In this document: positions 1-12,085 of the stretch, one piece after another
Layout: every line of letters begins with the position of its first letter
Position numbering within the stretch: position 1 is the first letter of the stretch
Assembly: GCA_036362985.1 (NCBI GenBank)
Contig: JAYGXS010000004.1
Location: 12,513,011 to 12,577,010 of the forward strand
Direction of reading: 5' to 3'
Length of the DNA: 64,000 nt
Source of the DNA: Ligula intestinalis
Taxonomy: Eukaryota; Platyhelminthes; Cestoda; Diphyllobothriidea; Diphyllobothriidae
Program-made: the position numbers and the translations under genes
The notes under the pieces: model-generated
Databases searched by the model: none
Told to the model about the DNA's origin: nothing
The model's input: only the letters and a program-made list of their open reading frames with translations

Positions 1-7
1 TCCATCA

Positions 8-215
8 TATCCCCGATCACAACCGACAAAGCAACGAGCCCGTGGTGCCGAGGTAGGGTGGTAAACCCCATGACCAAAGGTCCCGGGTTCGAATCTCGGG
101 GGTTCCGACCCCTGAGATTGGGTATGACTGGCTGATGACGGCTAACAAGCCAGAAATGGCCATTCCGGTCTTCCTTGTCTTTGTCGGATCCACTCCATAT
201 ATATTTATATATATA
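8..215 (+). mobile_element. tRNA-derived SINE with hammerhead, copy 1
   Basis: A pol III-type A-box-like stretch follows the AGCCCGTGG start, and a B-box (GGTTCGAATC-like, near 87-97) comes next. A hammerhead-bearing body and a short tail follow. The same head and body recur at 262-545 (minus), 49347-49656 and 50609-50920, so this is a dispersed family. The copy lacks the first ~80 bp present in the 49-51 kb copies. The plan (tRNA-like promoter plus ribozyme) matches what is known for schistosome Sm-alpha repeats. An open frame on the other strand here is chance. Confidence 0.75.
126..170 (+). ncRNA. Hammerhead ribozyme (SINE type), copy 1
   Basis: All conserved core blocks are present: CTGATGA at 132-138 and GAAA at 153-156. 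Stem I is GACTGG (126-131) with CCGGTC (165-170), six pairs including one G-U. Stem II is GGCT (140-143) with AGCC (148-151) and loop AACA. Stem III is very short (156-163, almost palindromic), which in other minimal hammerheads favours action as a dimer. The predicted cleavage base is U164. The closing position of stem II (C139/A152) is mismatched, so activity may be reduced. Confidence 0.75.
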
Positions 216-261
216 CTTGCATACAGTAGCAGATATGCGTACACTGATCTGTCAGAGGATC

Positions 262-545
262 CACTCGTCCGTTCATCTTGCCATTAGAGCTCTGGAGCCT
301 CTACCACGAGGCGGATAGGATGTAGGCAAAAGAACATTAACAGCAAAGGCATGGGACACTAGGAAGGCATTTTCTGGCTCATTTGCCGTCATCAGCTAGT
401 GATACCCAACTTCAATGTTGTCGCCGCTGAAATTGCTGTCACACTCGATTTTTGAACTCGGGTCTCGCCGGCCAGAGACGAACGTCCAAACGTTAAACCA
501 CGAGCTCACAGTCTTGCCAGTTTATTCATTAAGGAATGGGTACAC
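262..545 (-). mobile_element. tRNA-derived SINE with hammerhead, copy 2
   Basis: The same family in reverse. Reading the minus strand, the head GAGCTCGTGG lies near 503-512, a B-box-like CGAGTTCAAAA near 450-460, then the ribozyme at 401-357, then a tail with CTACATCC and GAGGCT-like blocks. Its tail faces the tail of copy 1, so the two form a tail-to-tail pair about 50 bp apart. Sequence divergence from copy 1 is high, so the copies are old. Confidence 0.7.
357..401 (-). ncRNA. Hammerhead ribozyme (SINE type), copy 2
   Basis: On the minus strand, CACTAG (401-396) runs directly into CTGATGA (395-389). Stem II GGC (387-385) pairs with GCC (378-376), and GAAA lies at 374-371. A 2-bp stem III closes a UGCC loop, followed by a canonical U364-C363 cleavage site and CTAGTG (362-357). 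Stem I is a perfect six pairs. Compared with copy 1, two stem I pairs differ on both sides (G-C to C-G and G-C to A-U), which is compensatory change. This is the best-formed hammerhead in the window. Confidence 0.8.
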
Positions 546-559
546 AGCGAATATAAACT

Positions 560-1540
560 TATTCGGCAACGACAATGAATGGCAGGCGGTGAGGCATTGA
601 TGAACTTCGTTTAGGCTCTCATTACCCACCTGCTAAACCCAGTGATGGACCATTTGCACCATCTGTTTATGCCCATATTTGTGTTTCAGGTCCCAGCTGG
701 TGGTCGCGGTTATGTTTGGCCGAATGAAAGTGAATAAGCCTAAAACAGTTCTGTATTAATGCGCCCCCAAACGCTGTCCTCTCTCTATACATCTCCATAC
801 ATTTTTTTGGTTATATTCAGCTCTTCATAATGACTTATTTTAAAGTCATTGTACAGCTATCAGGAGTTTGGGTTTTACAATTTGCTCACACAAAAAACCG
901 CTATTCTTTTTAATTTTTAACGATAGGTCAGCCAACATTTTCCCTTCATGTAATCTACGTTTACTTAAATATCTACTACTAGGGTAGGTAGTCCAGCATA
1001 TTTTTGGCAAAACAATAATAAGTGATTTGCATCTAAGAATATGGTGCTCCTTTCTATTTATGTCCTGCTTATTTGCAGGGAGAAGTAATTCTGTTTAATT
1101 TTCCGTTTTCTTTTTAAATAACTAAGGTTTCATGCCATATATAGTGCCTATCCTATCATGAAGTTCAATGGAGCGTTTTGTGTGCCTTAGATATCCAGTC
1201 ACCGCCCTCATGTAGAAGACAATGTGATGAGATGTCTAGTTCAACTTCTGGGGATAATTATGTCTAGAAAAGTACAATCAGTGACATTATGGAGTCGGGC
1301 TACGTCAGGCACGACAAAAGCCTAAAAAATTACAAGCAACCATGTTATTGGGCCTACTCATGCTTATGGCCATTGCAGATTCGATTAGCAGATAAGACGG
1401 GCGCTATTAAGGGAGAGAGAGATAACCCGTTCTCTTTGTTTATGCATATTTTAAAACGTAAAAAGTGCCAATAATGTGTCTTAGCTCGTTATATATGCAC
1501 CGTTAAACATGGTTATAAATCTGTTAATGGGTCATACAGT
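560..1540. other. AT-rich spacer, nothing recognised
   Basis: No coding, RNA or repeat signal could be supported. A 61-codon open frame at 1289-1474 has no recognisable composition or motif. Confidence 0.5.
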
Positions 1541-1548
1541 TTCCTTGT

Positions 1549-1610
1549 CTACACCGTCATGACGGTGTAGAAGCAGGTGAACAAGCTCTGCAGAATTTGT
1601 TCACCTGCTT
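1549..1610. repeat. Two adjacent hairpins
   Basis: Positions 1549-1570 form a perfect 22-bp palindrome. Directly after it, a perfect 14-bp inverted repeat (1571-1584 with 1597-1610) encloses a 12-bp loop. No coding frame crosses it. It could be the tip of a decayed foldback transposon or a cruciform-prone site. Confidence 0.8.
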
Positions 1611-1670
1611 CGGTGGGTCTGAGAGTGGCTGGTTATGGGAGGGTGATTTAACATCGACAATCAAGCACAT

Positions 1671-1784
1671 GATCTTATTAATATGTGCTTACATTAGTTC
1701 AAATCATTAAGTTCAATACGCTGCACTGATCTTATTCATATGTGCTTACATTAGTTTAAATCATTAAGTTCAATACGCTGCACT
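1671..1784. repeat. 57-bp tandem duplication
   Basis: Two nearly identical 57-bp units starting GATCTTATT at 1671 and 1728, differing at only a few positions. This looks like a recent local duplication. Confidence 0.85.
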
Positions 1785-1789
1785 GATAT

Positions 1790-4685
1790 CATATGATTAA
1801 GTATTACTTAATCTGAAGATATAAGAGAATTTTTGGTAAATCGGATTGTAAAAATATTTGGAAAATGTCCCAACGTTATTAAAAATTCTATATAAAATTT
1901 TTAAGCAACATTGAAGGTAAAATATGTTTCTTTTTTCAAAAATTTTCTTATCGGGACACAAATTATCAGCTTATTGTATCTTCCAACAAAATGGGAATTA
2001 TTTATATTCTTTAATCATATTAAAATATAAGTTCAAAATTAACTTGCCTATAAATATTTTTGTCACCAGAACGCGATAATAATCCCTGAGCTTTCTACAG
2101 GACGACCGGTTAGGAGACGGCCACTCACTAACTCTTGGTTATTTGTAAGTAATTTTAATCCTGCGCTAGACGCCCTTAGCTGTTATCATCATTTTTGGTT
2201 TTGGTTCAGAAGAAGAAGAAGAATGTTAATGAGGACTTGATAAGTATATAGTAAATAAATCGATCGTGCAGTCAATAAAAGTTGAAGACAGTTAACATAG
2301 CACACAATTGAGTGAGATGTCGCGGGAAATTGCGATACAGTTTTCTCAAAAATCGCCTTTGATTTTATTGGTACTCTGCTCTGCATTTTCTTATTTTAGA
2401 ACTGAGCCTAGAAGTAACCAAATATATTGAAAACTGTTCCGATTTGGATCGAAAGGTATGGTCTTTCAGTTATAATAGAAGATGTGTCCATAGTTTTTAG
2501 GGTAATCCACAAACTCACCAAAATTTCCCTATCTGATCTTGACTTAATCTTAAACAAATATAAAGTGCGCAGACATCCGCGCCAAAATATATAACTTAAG
2601 CCGTGTTCCAAGAGATAACTTGTGATAGAAAATTTTTTAATCAATCTTAGGCATATTCATTCGTGAATTTTGTTGTGGACCTACATTTTTCTTGGCAATG
2701 TGTGATACGTTTGGTTGCTTCTGAATCCATGACACGCACATGAAGATGCATGACAAAAAAATGTTTAAAAGCTCGTTATTTAGGTTAATGTTTTTAAGAT
2801 ATATCTTCTTATGAGGTTTTGAAAAGCATGTAGATTAAAATCATTAGGTATTGTCAATCGACTGAAGCCAGTGAAAATCGTAAATTCTTAATTAGACTTT
2901 CAAGGAAGACCTAAACCTCTTCGTAACGGAAATATCGAAATAATTACAGAAAAATGTGGCGGAAAACAATTTTTCTTAGTGTATCAACAATGGTACAATT
3001 ACAATTTTACCTGACAATTTTATTTCAATTTATTATTCACTGACTAGCATGTCCGCAGATGAGCTTAAGAAATATGTTGCTGCCGTGATCTCCGAATGGG
3101 GCATATCAAGTGAAAACGTGGTTGACTTCGTCCAGCGTCTCTCAGGTGATGCATGAACGAAAGAAACAACTAGTAGTTCTCGTTAAAACTTGGTAGAATA
3201 CATACTCGAAATTTTGGCTGTTCGGTAACAGCCATACATTACATTGCACGTAATATGGAAACATACGTATTCGAAAACTTCTCAAGGGGATTATTTTACA
3301 ACGTAATTTTACTTATGCTGCTTTACTTACTTGGGGTTTTTCATGAAAAGTCATCCTTTACAAGTAAAACGTAAGTTTACCTAATACGCCCGATTTCCAC
3401 TTTTTCGGACTTTCGCACTTTGCTAAAAAAGCTGGTATTTCTATAAAACTTTATATTCCTTCATAAATCACAATATGCCCTGTCATGAAGAATAACCTTT
3501 CCTTTATTGCTACAAGACTTTGGGGACCGTAGCTTGGGTAGCTTTTGAGTAAGAGGGAGTTACTTGTAACAATCGTTCGATTTCATGAGATATTGACTCT
3601 AATGTAGTTAGCATTTCACCAATTCTGTTATCAGCAGAACAAGACTATCCACAAGAATCCCTATCCTGTGCCTCACTACCAGATCCCGTATCAACCAGGA
3701 CGAATCGTTATTCCAAATTTTATAGTTGAGCTGTACCGTTGGACTCCCATTAGACTTGTCAGTGTCTCGACCAAATATCCGAACTTCGGATTCAATCAGC
3801 CCCTCTGCTCCACCCAGACACTATGGAACCTTAGCCTGCTTTCCCATTCCAAATTGACCAAATTCTCTAAGGCAATTTTTAATACACTTCGGGGAGTAAG
3901 GTTTTGCTTGTCAAAAAATGAATTTTCAAGTTATTATGCCACTTGAATTCACCCATGAGTCCACTGTGCTGGAAAACTACAGGGCGTTCCAAAAAATGTA
4001 TAAACATTTCATACATAAATAGTTGTAAAATAAGCTGGGATTCGCAGCTGCCCTTTCCCGCAAGTCGTTTTCAAAATGTTAAGCGGTGCAGAAGATAAGT
4101 CGTTTCATGAGGCTCCTCTGCGCTTTGTATGCCTTAATGGATATAGAATTGCCGTCCGCGAGAGATTTCCTCCACAATATCCCCTCTTTGTTCACTTCTT
4201 TTTATAACGCTTGATTCATGCAATTGGCTCTGTTTTTATGATCGTACGCGAAATCGGTCAGTTGTTTCTGACTAGAGCATGCTTAAACTTACTGAACCAT
4301 TCACAATCATCAGCTATATTTCCGGAAAGAGAGGATTCCCAAGTACTATTGTCGATTTTGATCTTTTTTAGTTCCATTCTGCTAAAAATTTCCAAGAATC
4401 TGTTTCTTGTGCAAAATGTCGCATGTCCAACAAGAGTCAAAGACACACAAACAGCAAACTGTGCAGACCTTGTTTTCGAAAGACCCAATTGATAAATAAA
4501 TAAAATTCTATATTTTAGGCACGTAGGGCCCCGTCATTGCAAACTTAGCGCTGTGGTAAAAATAAATAGAAAGTGGGCAAATGCTTCTCCTTTATGAGCA
4601 GCTACATAGGCAGTGGGAGTGCTTATTATGGTAGGCAGGTATTTTCATATTCATCAATATATAATTCAGTATATATAAAGGAGAG
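1790..4685. other. AT-rich spacer, nothing recognised
   Basis: No gene or RNA feature could be supported. Open frames at 2189-2644, 3668-3946 and 4211-4492 have AT-driven composition, no family resemblance and no splice framing. Confidence 0.5.
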
Positions 4686-4689
4686 ACGT

Positions 4690-5096
4690 AGAGACTTTGA
4701 AAACCCTATTAACCGATAGATGCTGTCAGATCATGCAGATTGTTCAAAGTCATGTATGCACTTTATAAATTTTTGTTGTCTTCCAAATTTATGACCACCA
4801 AGCAAAGTAAGATCAAGCCTTCTTTTGAATGCGTCGACGCTTTCAGCAAGAATAACCGACGAAGGAAGTTTATTCCATTCTTCAATGACCCACTGAGATA
4901 AGAAATGGGCCCTCACTTCTAGCTTGGCGTGGTGTCTTTTCAGTTTGTACGGATGACCGCGTAAATGTATTGTTTGTGCAAATTCAAGGAAGTCGGCCAT
5001 CTGAAGAGCACAGTCAACTCCCCTGAAAGTACTCTGCTTTGCATACATTACATTCGTCCGGCGTATAAGCTGCCTTCCGTTCTTAATACATAACAT
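4690..5096 (-). mobile_element. LINE (CR1/Jockey-like) 3' end fragment
   Basis: The minus-strand frame 5096-4731 (121 codons) has the C-terminal tail seen downstream of the reverse transcriptase in CR1/Jockey LINEs: LRGHPYKLKR, then a segment ending VIEEWNKLPSSV, then DAFKRRLD. It ends near a short 3' UTR whose GGGTTTTCAAAG-type block is shared with the LINE copies at 10.7 and 61.2 kb. The copy is 5'-truncated, as is usual for LINEs, and the reverse transcriptase domain is absent. Confidence 0.75.
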
Positions 5097-5109
5097 ATGC
5101 TACAACTTG

Positions 5110-6300
5110 TCAAACGAGATTTCTCTGTCTTTGAGTAACATTTATTCATGCTATAATTTTCTGCATCAAATTCATCTCCTATGGACGAATCTCATGTATC
5201 TCGACTGTCAATGGATAGTTGAGATTTAGGGCGGGTTATCCTGTTTTCGCCACCCCGTTGGCATACTCGGTAATCGGCGAGCACATCGCATCGTTGGCAC
5301 GTCGGGGATCTCAAGACCTCTTTGATCCTTTCCTCGATGTTACGATAGGCTTATTGACCATATCTCTGGTGAGCTCCCCTGTCCCGCCTTACACCTCCTC
5401 ATTATCAGCCCTACGATAATATCTCTACACTTTCCACCCATAATTGACTAATTGTAATCCTTAACATTCTTCAAATCACATTCAAAACCTCTATATTTTC
5501 CGGAAACTGCGCAAGTACGGTTCTCCCTATTTGTTCTTTTTGTGATTTTGTCCCACATAATATCTCGTACTATTGGCATCGCCTATGAGCCGAGATACTG
5601 AGTTTATAAAATAACACTTATTGTGCTGCGTGAGTAGTCGTGTTTGCTTACTATTTTCCACAAACTGACGTCTCCTCACATTTACCCTGCAATCATGTGA
5701 ACGGGCACCGTATTATATAATATTAATATAATGTAAATAATAACTTTTACCCCGTTATATGCTAAGTATTTTCGGTATACAAAATATTAATATCAAAAAG
5801 GGTGATTCACAAAGAGATAAGTAAGTTGCCAATCATGTTGAAAATTAATTTTGAATTATCCGAATTATCGATTATATTCCATCTCGAGAATTGTGACAAA
5901 CACGATACCACAGTTTATGCTTTTCGCTTCCTTACAAGTTCCTTGATTTTGATCGCCAGTTTTTCTCATGGATCATTTCATTTTCATGCGGTACTTTGTA
6001 TGTGAGCTTCACACACCCCTACCTTGCCCTCTGTGTGCATGTGGAGCTCATGTAATATTATAGATCCATGCAAATCCTAGAAAGCAAGAAAATATTAATT
6101 GTTCCATGTTTCTTCATCAGATTTTCTTAGTGATTTGCATATAAGGTCAAGCATCGACAAAACAGCGCAACAACGTTCACCTGGCCTGAGATCACCAGAC
6201 AGTTTTGTCACTTTGACTGTGCTCTTATAATTCGACCTTAAATAGGCCTTTTAAGAGCGCGCTGTTTGCATATTAGATGGAGGCGTTCGTTTATTGTGGT
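5110..6300. other. Spacer and 5' flank of the ASCT pseudogene
   Basis: Positions 5234-5370 hold a less AT-rich open stretch reading SVIGEHIASLARRG, followed by a GTGAGC donor-like site. It could be an exon relic but no family was recognised. Positions 6150-6316 resemble the 5' flank of the minus-strand ASCT gene (59640-59730), so the duplication extends upstream of the start codon. Confidence 0.35.
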
Positions 6301-6476
6301 TAGATATTGGTCTATCATGCTCGCAGTCACCAAGTTCAGCCGAGTCCCAAGTTTCGTGCCGATTTCTCACTCGCTTTTTACTTTAATATCCCACAACATT
6401 GGTCTGAATTTAAACGAGCCCATTGCTCCAGTGCCTAATGTGCGTTCCGCTATCCAAAACGCTAAAAAGATAATAG

Positions 6477-6512
6477 GTAAGAGTTTTGACGTTCTGAGGC
6501 CTATTACCTTAG
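6477..6512 (+). other. 36-bp micro-intron (pseudogene copy)
   Basis: Begins GTAAGAG and ends TTAG, and occupies exactly the position and length of the micro-intron at 58965-59000 in the intact copy. The inner bases differ much more between copies than the flanking codons (KKII before, GQVNP after). That is the pattern expected for an intron. Confidence 0.8.
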
Positions 6513-9500
6513 GTCAGGTTAACCCGATGGCACCAACTACTTATGGCGATGAAACAATTCACTACAGCAAAATTGACTACTTTGTGCATATGCAAAAAGC
6601 TAGAGGAAATTCGCCAAGATAATCGCAGAAAACCTTGCGGATGACGGCTCAACAATACAGCTAGGTCAGTCCTGAACAGCCACATTAACTGCTGCATTTT
6701 GATTCAATACTTTTTATCTTTTGTTCAAGAACTTGTGTACTGATTCAATTACTATCGGTTGAAGAAATCATTTAGCTACTGTTATGGCTCTTTGTGTTTT
6801 TTGGTCTTAACTGCTAGTTTTTCATATTTTTCAGTTCAATTGAACTTGTAAGTTCAGCGTGTACGGCCTTGTGTTAACGACAGTCTCATAATAAAATTAT
6901 GATTTTCTTGCTGCGTAGAATCTTTGCACATAGGACAGATAAATGTCAAAATTTTAATAAATGTGCTTTTAAGACATATTTGCTGCTGTCTGTATTGACC
7001 TACTCGAGCAGGCTGTATGTTATTATTGTCTAAGAACCCAATTAGTGCAATTGTATACTGTTTTTCTAGCACTTAAACAAAGAAAGTCACATCTTGTGTT
7101 TAAAAAACGATTTCGGCCTTACTGTATAGCAACGAAAATTTGCGTTGTTGACCTGAAAATTCTCACCTGGATGTTTTCGTATACTATGGTCGACTGGTTT
7201 CTTGAACGCCTAGAAGGCTGGGCCTTGGCGCAGTTATGACTGCAAATGGGTTGATCGTAACTTGCGGACACTTAATCACCGCGTTCTTTGTGTCTATTAG
7301 ATCGACCAGAAGACGTACCTTAACCTCACTAAATGCTCAACGCCAATGTCAAATTGGTTTAAGGACGTAATGCGACTGATAGCAGTGTGCCAGTCCGAGA
7401 TGTAATACTATCGCTATAAAATATTCATAAAGCAGATCACAGGTGGTGTAATGGTCAGGGACCATATTTCGCAGGCTCAATTTTCTGCATTTATCTATGT
7501 TTACCGCAATAATAATATTCAGAGACGGTATGCGTCGCAAGCTTCTTGAGTTTTAGGTATTTCTTAAACCTTAATGGTGAAGGTTACCATTCATATACCT
7601 TAATTTCTGTTTATTATTCTGGTGGTCGACGAAACCCAGATGACCTTTAAAGAACCATATGATTGAAAGGCTGATGGAGATGTACGTTTGGATGTTTTAT
7701 TTTTAAGAAGTTGAAGTCAGCAGAGGTCATTTTTAAGCTCCCGTGTGTGACAGTCCAGCAAGTAGTGCGTCCTTACACTGCTATGGTTAATTTCATCATC
7801 TTGCTCGAAGACACTGCTTTTTGTAATTCCCTAGTTGGTTTTTGTTTCTTCTGAAGTTTCATTGACATTCTATGGTCGGATGTCAGTTACGCCTACATCA
7901 ATTTTATTTTTTAACATAATTTACGAAAAGAAATGATTTATTGACAGAAGAACTCTTTGTCTTACCAGCAATATATAGCAATAATAGCGATGTCAGCATA
8001 AAACTTAATAACTACAAAGTCCTGAAAGCTAGCCTTCTATACTGCACAACCACTCCGATAACAAAGCAATCATCTACTTTTCTCTACTCATTACACTACC
8101 TCGCTTTTGAAAGGACATTCTCATATCAGTCATATTTCTGAATCTGCGCTAAATAGATAAGATTGCTTATTGCGTGTGAAAAAGTTTAATTCATACTTGG
8201 AATAGTTTCTTTAAAGCCTTACCTATGTGACCACTAATATGTTACTTCAGAAAGTCTTTTTTTATTTTTACTCATAAAATAATAGCCGCAGGACAGAAAA
8301 TTGTGAACTATTCATATTTGGACAGCTAGTTGCTGTTATACATAATCAGCACATTCGTGTGGGCTGTACATATTCAACTTTTCTTCGAAAATGGACATCT
8401 TTCGAGCTTTCTAATGTATTATAGTCAGGTACTGCTTAACTTTAAGAAGTGCCTCATGACTTTAGTCCAGAGCATGTGTGGAGGTCAGATAAGGCTTGTC
8501 ATTTAGTTTGTGATACCTTCTCATTATTTTAAAAAATTTATGATTTTTAACCTAGGGTTTGGTCGTATCCCCTACGAAGTCACCAATCAACTTCGCAGCC
8601 ATCGGGAATTAGGTGCACATGCTGAGATGTTCTCCGACGGAATCGTTAACCTCGTCAACCTGGGCGTTGTTAATAACAGGAATAAGACAGTCCGACGTGG
8701 ACGCATTGTTGCTAGCTACACCATCGGCACAGAGAAGGTTTTTGATTTTATTAACGAAAATCCGCTCGTTGGTAAGTATTTTGTTATTTTGTGTCTCATA
8801 CAACAATTTGGATAATAGTAAATTTTAATTTTTTCCATATTTGTACATTTAAAGGATTGTAGGCAGTGCCCCTGATTATCCTATTTATATACAGTCCCCT
8901 TTGCATATTTATAGTTAGTATAAAGCTTCAAATATTTAAAATTTAATCGAATCATAGTGAGACAAGTGTAACACTGGTCCTCGCTGTTCGGTATTATTAA
9001 ATGTCACCAAAGTGTAGACGACGAATTATTTACCAGGGCTGGCTTTTAGTAATTTTGATGGAATATAAGATATTTTGTTACATTTGCTTGCATCCTAAAA
9101 CACAGTGCTTTTTGATTACTAAAAGCTTGCTTTTTAAAAAAGATTTTCTGAGGTCTAGTGGAGTTTATTAGCCCGCGCATGTAAGCTGTGCGTGCACACT
9201 CAAATGTATCGTCCGGTCTCAGCGAGACACCATGACCAATTATAACGCGCAATTTCCTAAACGAGCTACATCTTATATGCATGTTAGTTAGGCAAAATAA
9301 TTCCCGCTTTTTTAACCACCGATATATTGTTTGCCCTTCTTCGCACTTTTTCTAATTCACGGTGTCAAGATTGATCTTTTGTAAGCCAAATGGCCTTCCA
9401 CGATAACTCCGCGGGGTTCTAGAGAAAACGCCCTAATTTCATATCTTTGTAACGTTGTTCTTGCCATTTGGCTTATCTTCGTATGACATTCTGAAAGCAT

Positions 9501-10094
9501 CAACACTGTATGAAGATCCCAGCGGCAAGCAGGATGTTCCACCAAACATTTTAAAATGCAATGGAAAGAAAGTATCAATAGTGAATTACGAAGTTCGTTT
9601 GTCGTAGATTCTTTTCGAAATGGGCATTAACGTTTTATTCAAGGTCATAGACATTTATTTATATTCGCAAAAAGACAGTACTGCGTAGGTCGCAGGCTAT
9701 GGGAGGATGAGTTGGTGATCCAAATTCATAGGGATTCCATTACGGTGAAAGCCTTATGTAGGATGGATATCGTTAATCAAGTAATACGGTTTCTGTTTAT
9801 GATCTTATGTTTTGTGGTTTCTAGTGATGCCATTTCTGCTATAACTGACTGACTGAATAGAAGAGTAATCTACTTAAACCTTTCAAACGTTTTTGGGAAG
9901 ACTCTTGGTTTTCCTGAATGTCTTCTTACAGGATGTGTTTCCTGTTCTTGGACTGACACTTTATTTGTTTGTCAAGCTTTTTAAATAGGGGGCCTAAATT
10001 GGTATTCTACTATGGTCGCGTCCGTCTGCACATCAAACCAAGTTGGTGAGCCCGACATCCTTATACACATATCGTTATCCGTTTTGCCTTGTTG

Positions 10095-10250
10095 TGAGAA
10101 GCTCGGCGGCCCCGCTGGGATTCGAACTCACGCCAACAAGTGGAAGGCTTTAGTACAGTCAACGCACTCAAGTCGACTGAGTTATGAGGCCCCATCGAGA
10201 ACCATGTGTTTAACCACACCCCTTCCAATCTCCTTATTATTTTAAAACAT
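10095..10250 (-). mobile_element. tRNA-derived SINE, family 2
   Basis: Read on the minus strand, a tRNA-like head starts GGGCCTCATAACTCAGTCGA (A-box-like) and reaches GAGTTCGAATCCC (B-box) before GGGGCC. It sits in intron 5 of the ASCT pseudogene. Related heads occur at 21.9, 31.3, 40.3-40.8 and 44.3-44.7 kb. Confidence 0.6.
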
Positions 10251-10734
10251 CCTTGTTTCCCACTGAGCATATATGCACAGTTAAACCTGTCTAAATGCCA
10301 ACCAATATTAATGTTTAGTTACCCCTTCGTATAAGCATATATTACATTTTTTATTCGAGTTAAGGTCCATGACTTTGCTCAGTCTATAATCTCCTTAAAA
10401 ATCTGTTGCGTCATACTAACTCTCTTTCTTCCCATTCTCCCACTTAGCCCTCTAGGATATCGCTTGGGTGAACTCCCTTGAGGTTATTGCCCGCCATCCG
10501 AAGGTGACATCTGTCAATACTGCCTTCGAGATAGAACTGACAGGCCAATGCGCCAGTGACAGTGTTGGGAACTCGATTTTCACCGGTAATGTGGTCCCCC
10601 TTCACTTGGTTTATTCCTTTTCCATCTTCATGCATGTCAAACAGGAGTAAACAGAACGAAAAACCTAAATATTCCAAATAATCTCTACACTTATCCATGA
10701 TTTGACATTCCTAACCGTTTATTAGTTCAGTATA

Positions 10735-12085
10735 TTTAGGGTAGTAGGCAATGCCTTTGAAGACCCAATTGAAAACAGTATGCATGAAATATCCAACATA
10801 AAATATGTCACTATAAAAGAGTAAGCAACATATATGCTATATATATCCACCATAAATGTGTTACTGCAAAATAGTGAGTCACATATGCAAATGTAAAGTT
10901 TTATCTATAGGTATTTCCGAGGCGTAAATTATTCATGATTCCTTGCACATATGAACGGTAACTGTTAAGTAGATGTTCATCCAGTTTCCGTTTAAACGCA
11001 TCTGTGGAGTTCGCCATTATGACCTCCTCGGGCAGTCCGTTCCAGACACCGATGACTCGTTGTGAGAACGACTGCTTGGGACCTCTAGATGGGATAGGGT
11101 TCCCCGCAGTTTGAGAGAATTCCCACGGCGGTTGGTTGAAGTGGCGAAGGCGACGAAGTCATCACACTGCAGGGCACACTCCCGATTCCTCACGAGGCGG
11201 TACTTCTGTATGAGGTTGCCGCGGATTTGTCTATACTTAAGGGAAAACGTTGAGTGCTTCTAGTCTACATTCGTAAGATGAAGACTTTAGGCCCTTCACA
11301 ATTTTCGTTGCCCTTCGCTGAATTCTTTCCAGCATCTGGTTATCTCTGTGCATCCATGATCGCCCCGCCTGAACGCCATACTCCAGATGTGAGCGAATGA
11401 ATGTTCCATAGATTTTGCCGAATAGTTTTTTGTCTATGTCGACAAAAGTTCGCTTAATGGCAAACAGAACACTGTTCGCCCTCTTGGCAGCCCTAGCACA
11501 CCATAAAGATGGCTTCAGGGATGGCACAATAGCCATACTCAGATCTTTTTGTTCATTGACGTTCGACCTCGAGTACGTAGTTGTCTGAGTCATCCGTCGC
11601 GCTCACTTTCTTCGTCTTGAGCCACAGTGTGACACACTTCTCAAAGTTAAACCGCATTAACCATTTTTGGACCATTCACCTAGGTGGTCAAGTCCTTCTT
11701 GCAGAGTTTTTTCATCATAAGCGTTTATGATGGGTTGCCACATCTTAATATCATCTGCAACCAAGACTCAATTGCTGACCAGTCCATGCCTACAGTCGTT
11801 GACGTAGATTAGGAACAATAGTGGCCCCAGAACGGAGCCCTGAGGCACTCCACTCGCAACTGGCACTGAAGAGGATTTTGCGTTTCCGACGCACACGGAC
11901 TGCGATCGGCCTATGAGAAAATCTCCTACCCAATTTAGTAAATTGTCCCTTATCCCGGATTCGCCAACCTTGTTCACCTGCGGAAAAGAAGGAGTATACC
12001 TTAGGTATCTATGAAGTTGGTGTCATTGCCTGAGGAAGTATGCGAACAAAATGGCTCAGGCACGCTATCGAACGCGGCCACAGTC
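10735..12085 (-). mobile_element. LINE (CR1/Jockey-like), 5'-truncated and dead
   Basis: Minus-strand pieces in order: AAFDSVPEP (motif A region, ~12085), then 11977-11768 with GVPQGSVLGPLLFLIYVND. A VADDIKMW catalytic box lies near 11755, and 11593-11237 covers the thumb/C-terminal region (LEYGVQA, RRATKIVKGLK). The frame is broken by several stops. The 3' end near 10735-10790 shares the TTCAAAGGCATTGCCTA block with the 61.2-kb copy. It lies in intron 6 of the ASCT pseudogene. Removing it brings that intron (2956 bp) to within about 20 bp of intron 6 in the intact gene (1622 bp), so it inserted after the duplication. Confidence 0.85.

Noticed and set aside
6103..6125. Minus-strand CTGATGA near GAAAC
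   Set aside because: There is no room for stem II between the two blocks.
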